A program made the position numbers and the translations under genes. This document shows, piece after piece, positions 57,000-64,000 of a DNA stretch of 64,000 nucleotides. The stretch is from Archivesica marissinica (taxonomy: Eukaryota > Mollusca > Bivalvia > Venerida > Vesicomyidae), in assembly GCA_014843695.1 (NCBI GenBank), contig CM026402.1, positions 13,337,788-13,401,787 on the forward strand, written 5' to 3'. The notes beneath the pieces were generated by a model that was not told the DNA's origin, ran no database searches, and was given only the letters and a program-made list of their open reading frames with translations. Numbering within the stretch: position 1 is the first letter of the stretch; every line of letters begins with the position of its first letter.

Positions 57000-58713
57000 A
57001 AAAATAAAATTAATACATTGTGTTAATAGTTTTAACAATTTAAGGATAACATACAGCTTAAGATACAAGCAACTATATAATATAGATAAATCTTAAGAAT
57101 TCAAATAGAAATACACTATTGATTGATACACTGTGTGGTAGTTGCTGATCTTGGCCCGTGGCCTAAAAACTGCAATAAGAACAAAAAATGTTAAGACACT
57201 GACAGGCAAAAAGGTACACTACTGTGAAATTAAGATATGTTTTAAAAAAACAGTTATCCCCCAAATCAGATTTGGAAAGGAACTGATCAGCAATTACCTC
57301 ACAGGTATCTTAAAACAAAATACATAAAATGCAGTTAAAGCAACTATTGGTGGCATGCAAATTTATAGAACACTAAAACTAAGTTACAACAATCAAATTA
57401 GAACATCAAGCTAGCACAAATCATAAATTATAAACATAAAAAACACAAATAAAACACATAGCACACATTAATAAGCACATTAAGCATGAGGAAATAAGCG
57501 GACACGACCAGGTAGAGCACATTGAGCACTTACAGGACGGGCCCGTCCAGGCATGGACCAGCCTCACAAACTCCTAGTAGTTTTCAATTTTTCTAATGTC
57601 ATTTGGCAGGCTGTTCCATACCTGAGCGGCCTCGTATCTGAAAGATCTCTTACCGTTCAAGGTGGTGCGTACAGTTGGTACTTCAACAGTGTTTGAATGT
57701 CTGAAAGAATATTTTATATTTCGAAATTTAACCAGGTCATGTAAATATGGAGGTGATTCATGGTACAGGCATTTGAATGTTTCTATTGCAATAGTTCTTA
57801 TTCTACTAAGATGTAATGTAGGCATGTTTACTTGTTTCAAAAGGTCTTCGTAGCTAGAGGTGAAATCATTTAAAGTAATTTTTAGAGCTCTATGTTGTAG
57901 TTTCTCCAATTTTTCTGTATTAGTTTTGTTGCAAAAGTGCCATATGAGCGGACAGTAGTTGAAAGTTGATCTTATAAAGGATTTATAAATTAACAATTTG
58001 AGGTCAGGTGTTAAAAACTTGCTTAGTCTGAGAAGTACATTTAATTGTCTAGCAGCCTTCTTACACATTTTTGTAACCTGTTCATCAAAATTTAACATAA
58101 AATCTATATCTACACCTAGGAGTTTCACAGAGTCTTCACATTTAATATCAGCATTTGCAATGGTAAAAGATCTTAATTGTTCGTGGGTTTTCTTACCTAG
58201 GGCTATGGCCTGAAACTTATCAGGGTTGGCCTGCATTTGGTTACAATCAGACCATTTTATTAAGATGTCACTTTCTGTTTCAAGAGTTGATTTGAGAGAT
58301 GACAGATCCTTATCCCAGTATGACAAAGTATTGTCATCTGCATAATTGTAAAGCTTAGATTGTGTAATAAAATAAAAGATGTCATTTATAAAAATATTAA
58401 AAATTAGAGGTCCTAATATGGAGCCTTGGGGGACCCCCTTGATAGTTTCTTGCCATAGGCTGAGTGCATCACCAATCTTGACACGTTGTTTCCTAAAAGA
58501 CAGATAATTATGTACAAGTGAGCATGCACTGTCAGACAGCCCATATGCCCCCAATTTCAGGACAACAAGGTCATGTGGCAAGCAATCAAATGCCTTTGAT
58601 AGGTCCATAAGTATTCCCGCCACATGATCATTCCGGTCCAGTGCCATTTTCCAGTCCTCAATTAAGCGCAAGAGGGTTGTCTGACAGCCATACTTTGGTC
58701 TAAAAGCTGCTAA
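57000..58713 (-). mobile_element. Second LINE (CR1/Jockey-like), 5'-truncated, opposite strand
   Basis: The minus-strand frame is open from about 58713 (FRPKYGCQTTLLRLIEDWK) to the stop near 57574. RT motifs are GILMDLSKAFDCLPHDLV, GVPQGSILGPLIFNIFINDI, catalytic LYNYADDNTLSY, VKLLGVDIDFMLNFDEQV, and the C-terminal RSTFNYCPLIWHF and AAQVWNSLPNDIRKIENY. It is clearly a different family from the element at 54873. The 3' UTR continues to about 57000 and merges into the foldback at 56786-56998. Confidence 0.8.
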
Positions 58714-58896
58714 GTAATATTATATATTACTTACTATATGACCATAGGCCAAACAAAATTATTTTTGTGTGTGTCTGGTGCCTGTGGTCACATGATAGTA
58801 TTTTTATTGTTAATATTATTTTTGCTGTTGTGCGAACTGAATTTTTAGAGCGTCTACGAAGAAATAACATCCTATTGTCTGTCAATTTTTTACTTT

Positions 58897-59131
58897 GTGG
58901 AAGTCGTGATAGCGCAGTGGATGCACGTTCGCTTCAGGTGCGAAAGGTCCGGAGTTCGAGCCCCGCTGGAGCCGTTACGATTGTGCCCTTAGGCAAGGCA
59001 TTTAAATTCCACGTTGCCTCTTCTCTCTCCCTCGTGGCGATGGATTACATCAGGAATGAGGTCTCGAGAGTGATTAATATAAGTTGAAAGAACTTGTTTC
59101 GCAATCGAGCTAAAATAAATTTGTATAAACT
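58897..59131 (+). mobile_element. tRNA-derived SINE, family A (full length)
   Basis: GTCGTGATAGCGCAGTGGAT to GAGCTAAAATAAATTTGTAT, nearly identical to the copy at 4173. Confidence 0.85.
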
Positions 59132-59321
59132 AATTTTTTACTATTGGCAAAACAACGATATTATCAGAAACTAACTATGGTTCGTTTGTTCGAGGTGTTC
59201 AATAAATATATTTATCTGACGTACAAGACAAAATATATCAACGCCTGTTCCCTTGCATGGATATCATTATCACATTTGGCGACCGATGGCCCGATATATA
59301 TCGAGGAACTTTTCTATTGTA

Positions 59322-59530
59322 TGTATGTATGTTCCTTTAATGTCAAACCCCTCGCGGGGACTTAGACATGTTTTCCTGGGCAGGCTTAGCCGACCTAAGC
59401 GATTAACCAGTACTAAGCAATGTATGTGAGGTGCCTTGCTCAATGACAATACGTGGCCTGACCGAGTATCGAACCCGGGACTGATCGATTCCAAATCCGA
59501 CACTCTACCACTGGACCACTGACGTTTTAT
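59322..59530 (-). mobile_element. tRNA-derived SINE, family D (full length)
   Basis: Reverse copy: GTTCCTTTAATGTCAAACCC to CTACCACTGGACCAC. Confidence 0.82.
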
Positions 59531-59577
59531 AAAGAAATACCACTTGTAATATTGCATGCATAACTGAACTGTCAAAT

Positions 59578-60850
59578 TTGGACAAAATACTAAAAGCAGG
59601 ACAAAATGACTTGAAAATGGGACAAATTGACTTGAAAACGAGACAAAATGACTTGAAAACGGGACAAAATGACTTGAAAACGGGACTAAATAACTTCAAA
59701 ACAAGACTAAATAACTTGAAAACAAGACTAAATAACTTGAAAACAAGACTAAATAACTTGAAAACTGGACTAAATGGCCTGAAAACAGGACAAAATGACT
59801 TGAAAATGGGACAAAATAACTTGAAAATGGGACTAAATTACTTGAAAACGGGACTAAATGACTTGAAATTGGACAAAATGACTTGAAAATGCGAAAAAAT
59901 TACTTGAAAACGGGACAAAATGACTTGAAAACAGGACTAAATAACTTCAAAACAAGACTAAATAACTTGAAAACAAGACTAAATAACTTGAAAACGGGAC
60001 AAAATGACTTGAAAATGTGACAAAATGACTTGAAAACGGGACTAAATGACTTGAAAACGGGACAAAATTACTTGAAAATGTGAAAAAATTACTTGAAAAC
60101 GGGACTAAATGACTTGAAAACGGGATTAAATGACTTGAAAACGGGACAAAATGACTTGAAAATGGGACAAAATGACTTGAAAATGCGAACAAAATACTTG
60201 AAAAACGGGACACAATGACTTGAAAACAGGACTAAATAACTTGAAACCAAGATTAAATAACTTGAAAACAGGACTAAATAACTTGAAAAGTGGACTAAAT
60301 GGCTTGAAAATGGGACTAAATAACTTGAAAATAGGACTAAATAACTTGAAAACGGGACAAAATGACTTGAAAATGGGGAAAAATAACTTGAAAACGGGAC
60401 ACAATGACTTGAAAACAGGACTAAATAACTTGAAACCAAGATTAAATAACTTGAAAACAGGACTAAATAACTTGAAAAGTGGACTAAATGGCTTGAAAAT
60501 GGGACTAAATAACTTGAAAATAGGACTAAATAACTTGAAAACGGGACAAAATGACTTGAAAATGGGGAAAAATAACTTGAAAACGGGACACAATGACTTG
60601 AAAACAGGACTAAATAACTTGAAACCAAGATTAAATAACTTGAAAACAGGACTAAATAACTTGAAAAGTGGACTAAATGGCTTGAAAATGGGACTAAATA
60701 ACTTGAAAACGGGACAAAATTACTTGAAAATGGGGGAAAATAACTTGAAAACGGGACTAAATGACTTGAAAACAAGACTAAATAATGACTTGAAAATGGG
60801 ACTAAATGACTTGAAAACGGGACTAAATGACTTGAAAACAAGACTAAATT
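59578..60850. repeat. 21-bp satellite with 189-bp higher-order repeat
   Basis: About 60 units of TTGAAAACGGGACTAAATAAC and variants. At 60206-60770, groups of nine units recur with a 189/190-bp period (GGGACACAATGAC at about 60206, 60396, 60585). The unit is seven codons, so open frames of up to 267 codons exist on both strands; they are not genes. Confidence 0.93.
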
Positions 60851-60956
60851 ATATAACCGTGGATGAACGCCAGGGGAGGTAACTAGAGCCACATAGTGGG
60901 GCTACGGTTGTACACACTGTTGATTATCAGACATAGAAACATTCACATGTATGTTG

Positions 60957-61110
60957 TTCAGTTTATGCAAATTTATTTTAACTCGATTGCGAAACAAGTT
61001 CTTACAACATAACCGTGGTATTTGAATCGTTCTTGAGCCCTCATTTCTGATGAAATCCATCGCCATATGGGAGTGGGAAGCGTCTTGCCGAAGCGCACAA
61101 TGGAACAGCT
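60957..61110 (-). mobile_element. Degenerate SINE family A copy
   Basis: GCAAATTTATTTTAACTCGA, then GATGAAATCCATCGCC; the head is lost. Confidence 0.6.
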
Positions 61111-62555
61111 ACATCTTAGGGCACGAACTTCACATGTATGTTTATGTTGTTAGAGAATAGTTCCATAACATTATCGATCCGTTATTTGTCCCTGTTTGTT
61201 TTTCCCGATAATACTTTGACTTTACGATAGGTTATTTTATGAAGTGCAGGTAAATTATTGATCGTACAGAGTTAAGCTGGGATATTGTAGAACTGATCAA
61301 TATTAACTAATACTATCATATTGACCTGAATGTACAGTCTATTCATTGGGATTATTGGAGCATAAAATTATACATTGCAATTTAGAAAACATGTAATTTA
61401 TTTAATTTAAATAAAATATATTATTAATGCATGAATGAAACGCCATGCATTGGTAGGTGTGTGCAGGTCTTCAGACTTATATTGGCGTTGTTTACAAATG
61501 TACATTTATATCCCAAGGTCATGTGGTAAACAGGTACGGTATTTCTACATTGCTTGTAGCTAAGTTAAAAGTGAAACCAAGTTGCTGGGTGAGCAAGGGC
61601 GCAGACTACGTAGTACACTACATGGGTTCGAATCTCGTTGTGGACTTTATTGTTGTTGTTTTTTCTCTCCGTATTTTATATACAGTCAAACCTGTGCTAA
61701 GCAGCCAACCAAGGGAATCACAGAAAGTGGCTGCTTAGCACAGGTGGCTGCTTAATAAAGGTCAAGTGTATAACAAAATAGCATACGGCTGCTTAATGCA
61801 GGATGGATACTTAACTATTTCACTGCCACTTTGCAAAAATAAAACAGAGAACCCGATCAGACAGAACAGAACGTGACGTATGATCAGACTGTATGCTGAT
61901 TGCTCTTCACTCTTTAGACAGTGGAGCTGAAGCACCTGTCCGAATAACAAACACCATAGATTCTGATCAGATTTGCGCTGTGGCTGATCTGGATCTATGT
62001 TGCTTGCACATGTTCTGAATCTATTCAGACAGAACAGAACGTGTCGTCTGAACAGGATGTATGCTGGTTGCTCGTCGGACATTGAAGCTGACGCACCTAT
62101 CCGAATAGCAAACAACATAGATCCTGATCAGATGCGGCGTAATTCATTGTAATTGCCCCTGTCGGGAGCCTCATATCACTGCATCCCACAACAGCACAAC
62201 CACTTATGTTAGTGTGAACGTTCGTAATAAGAAACAGTTCCCGTATCATTTTAAGTTAGATTTTGTTCGCTTTTAATATTAAAATCTATAAACAAAGCAA
62301 ATTCATTAGAATATATTACTTAATAATTAACTGTTCATGATAGTCAGAAAATAGCTAAAATACAATAGTACATCTAACTGCGCATGAATACGAAACGCAA
62401 CCGGTGACAGAGAAAATGCCATCTTTCACTGTTTCAAAACTGTTTCTTTCACTGAGAATACTCTATGATTCATTGGAAAACACACGTAAAAGGAAATTCC
62501 AATATTTATGATTTCAGAATGAGGTTACAATGACAAGTCAAGTAACTTAGGGGCC
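61110..62555. other. Region upstream of the anoctamin exon
   Basis: Holds a short inverted-repeat element (GTGCTAAGCAGCCAA / TGGCTGCTTAGCACAG at 61695-61745) and a diverged direct duplication (61850-62132). An ATTTCAG at 62512-62518 could be an acceptor within the anoctamin 5' UTR. Confidence 0.35.
61850..62132. repeat. Diverged direct duplication
   Basis: CAGACAGAACAGAACGTG and the following ~110 bp at 61858-61965 recur at 62028-62132, with TCCGAATA-CAAACA-CATAGAT and CTGATCAGAT shared. Confidence 0.7.
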
Positions 62556-62975
62556 ATGGAGGTATCCGAAAGGAAAACGAATGGGGACACAAAAGTGATT
62601 AGTGGGCAATTACGTGCCTTGCAAGTGGCCGGCACTCTAAAGCACCGTAAAAATAAACGAACGAAACGGAAACTTTCGAAATTTCACCGTAAATACACAG
62701 CACTTGGTCCATTTTTGAAACCGGAACAGAAGCGGATAGACTATGTGCTGGTCCACAGAGTGAAAACATCTGAAGACTGTAAAGATGAAGAAAAGAAGTT
62801 GTCGCTCAAGAGAAAGGAGGAGTTACGAGAAAGGTTTGAGAAAGCTCTGCTGGACGAGGGTTTCTCAATAAAAGAGGAGATTTTAGATGGTTATGTGTAC
62901 AAGATACTTCATTGTCCATTTACAAGACTGTGCAAAGAGGCAGAAACAGTGAAATTGGAAATGCCTCTAAAAGGG
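62556..62975 (+). CDS. Anoctamin (TMEM16) family, first coding exon, 3'-partial
   Basis: ATG lies in GCCATGG context, with an in-frame TGA at 62520-62522 just upstream. It gives 140 codons and ends AAAAGGG|gtaaga. After a basic stretch (HRKNKRTKRKLSKFHRKY), the segment RIDYVLVHRVKTS ... RKEELRERFEKALLDEGFSI ... LHCPFTRLCKEAETVKLEMP follows the anoctamin dimerisation domain order (RIDFVLVY, a charged helix, an L-E segment, and a HAPWEVLC / A-E / LP motif as in ANO6). Anoctamins are membrane chloride channels or scramblases; the ten transmembrane helices would be encoded to the right. Which paralogue this is cannot be told. It lies head-to-head with TERF2IP, 8 kb away. Confidence 0.75.
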
Positions 62976-63144
62976 GTAAGAAATGCTTTATAAATATATT
63001 ACTGGTAATACGGGTTTTCATTGTTTTATGTTTGTAGGATGACTGATTTTCTTATGTGAACTGTTGATTGTACAACACACTTTAGCCACATCCAATGTAG
63101 TTCATACCCCTATGGAAACTATTAACTCGCTATTCATTCCTTAA

Positions 63145-63627
63145 AGCGACATTACATTGTAAAAAGCAAATAGAATGCATTTTTTTTCACATATAAATGC
63201 ATTGGTACTAAAATTCTTCCGAATACATTCGAACACTAACATTGAATCAATAAATAGTGTTCTTGTGGATTGAAAGTATGATTTCATATAACATTCATCC
63301 ACGCTCCTGAATTGACGTTTGTTTTGTCATCGGAGTCAATACTAAACACGAGATAATGTCGTTTAGAGATAATTTAACTAAGAATATAACTACAAATAAA
63401 TAGGCACAAAATGAGATATAACGGTAAATCTGTACCATAAATCGTGTTATTCAGGATAGACTAGTTGTATTACGCATGGATGTTTACATTAGTTTGTTAT
63501 GTCAACAAACTGCGTATACGACGTTTGTTTATTAGTTGAAATACTCGGTATTTGAGGCAAATATTTGGAAACAAATTATACCATATAATAGGAAAATACA
63601 TTCTGTAGAAATTGGTATAGTGTCGCT
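63145..63627. mobile_element. TTAA-flanked MITE, 483 bp
   Basis: AGCGACATTAC ... TAGTGTCGCT inverted ends with TTAA at 63141-63144 and 63628-63631. A partial copy in the other orientation lies at about 7260-7507. Confidence 0.7.
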
Positions 63628-63747
63628 TTAAACGGAATCGAACATAAAAGATTACCCGTATACAACATTAGCAAAGCTGCTGTTGATAAATTGACAAAAG
63701 TCAGTGTCTCTAGTGCGACTACTTTGCCCAAGTCGCCCCCTAGAATA

Positions 63748-63943
63748 TAACAGACAGAGACCCATTCCAGAGTCTCCTCTGGTTCTTTTACGTGCACGGT
63801 GTAAAGCACCGACACGAGATCTCGGTTTAACGTCCCATCTGAAAGACTGTTAATTTATTAGGGTCAGACGGGGGATCGAACCTGCGATCCCTGGATTACC
63901 AGTCCAGCATATTACCACTGGACTACATATCCGTCTGTAATCG
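63748..63943 (-). mobile_element. tRNA-derived SINE, family E with tRNA-like head
   Basis: Reverse copy. The head on the minus strand reads GACGGATATGTAGTCCAGTG, with B box GGTTCGATCCCCCGTC; this is the best preserved 5' end of family E. Confidence 0.75.
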
Positions 63944-64000
63944 AAATTATATTTGTATTTGCGTTATTTATAGTTAAATAAAACCTGGTTTGTCGTTCTG

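Noticed and set aside
59578..60892. Seven-residue repeat proteins (LKTGLNN-type) on both strands
   Set aside because: Artefact of the 21-bp satellite.
61457..61738. 93-codon plus-strand frame
   Set aside because: No recognisable motif; it runs into a dispersed inverted-repeat element.

Overview
This is animal nuclear DNA: split genes with GT-AG introns, tRNA-derived SINEs, non-LTR retrotransposons, MITEs, a PIF/Harbinger-like transposon and a very heavy load of minisatellites. The protein families and repeat style suggest a lophotrochozoan, most likely a bivalve mollusc. That is inference; nothing in the window names the species.

Three host genes can be read. (1) CTR9, the TPR scaffold of the RNA polymerase II PAF1 complex, runs on the plus strand from the window edge to a stop at 30463. 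Fourteen exons (662-30463) join in phase into 744 codons, roughly the last two thirds of the protein; the N-terminal part lies upstream. (2) A homologue of TERF2IP/RAP1, the shelterin telomere protein, runs on the minus strand from an ATG at 54442. Five exons join in phase into 171 codons, giving a BRCT domain, a linker and the first half of the Myb-like domain. The rest should lie to the left, in or beyond 13 kb of satellite DNA and an assembly gap. (3) The first coding exon of an anoctamin-family gene lies on the plus strand at 62556-62975. CTR9 and TERF2IP are therefore convergent, and TERF2IP and the anoctamin gene are divergent.

Between exons, the window is mostly repeats. 1-32 kb: CTR9 introns filled with minisatellites, SINEs, TTAA-flanked MITEs, a LINE 3' fragment, a broken ORF of unknown function (9.4-10.2 kb) and a decayed 4.66-kb PIF/Harbinger-like element (14356-19018). 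33.0-42.7 kb: one 45/46-bp satellite with higher-order duplications. 42713-43712: exactly 1000 N. 43.7-46.6 kb: an unrelated ~31-bp satellite. 46.7-54.4 kb: TERF2IP exons with their own arrays. 54.9-58.8 kb: two LINEs in opposite orientation beside a ~215-bp foldback. 59.6-60.9 kb: a 21-bp satellite with higher-order periodicity.

The most unusual pattern is that seven minisatellites begin exactly at exon/intron boundaries and copy the splice site in every unit. Five CTR9 donors (exons ending 2257, 3697, 7800, 12279, 21170), one TERF2IP donor (52044) and one TERF2IP acceptor (46807) are each reiterated about 7 to 25 times. The intron therefore opens with a string of decoy splice sites, each preceded by a scrap of the exon's own end. 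I know of no named phenomenon that describes this happening at several exons of two neighbouring genes.
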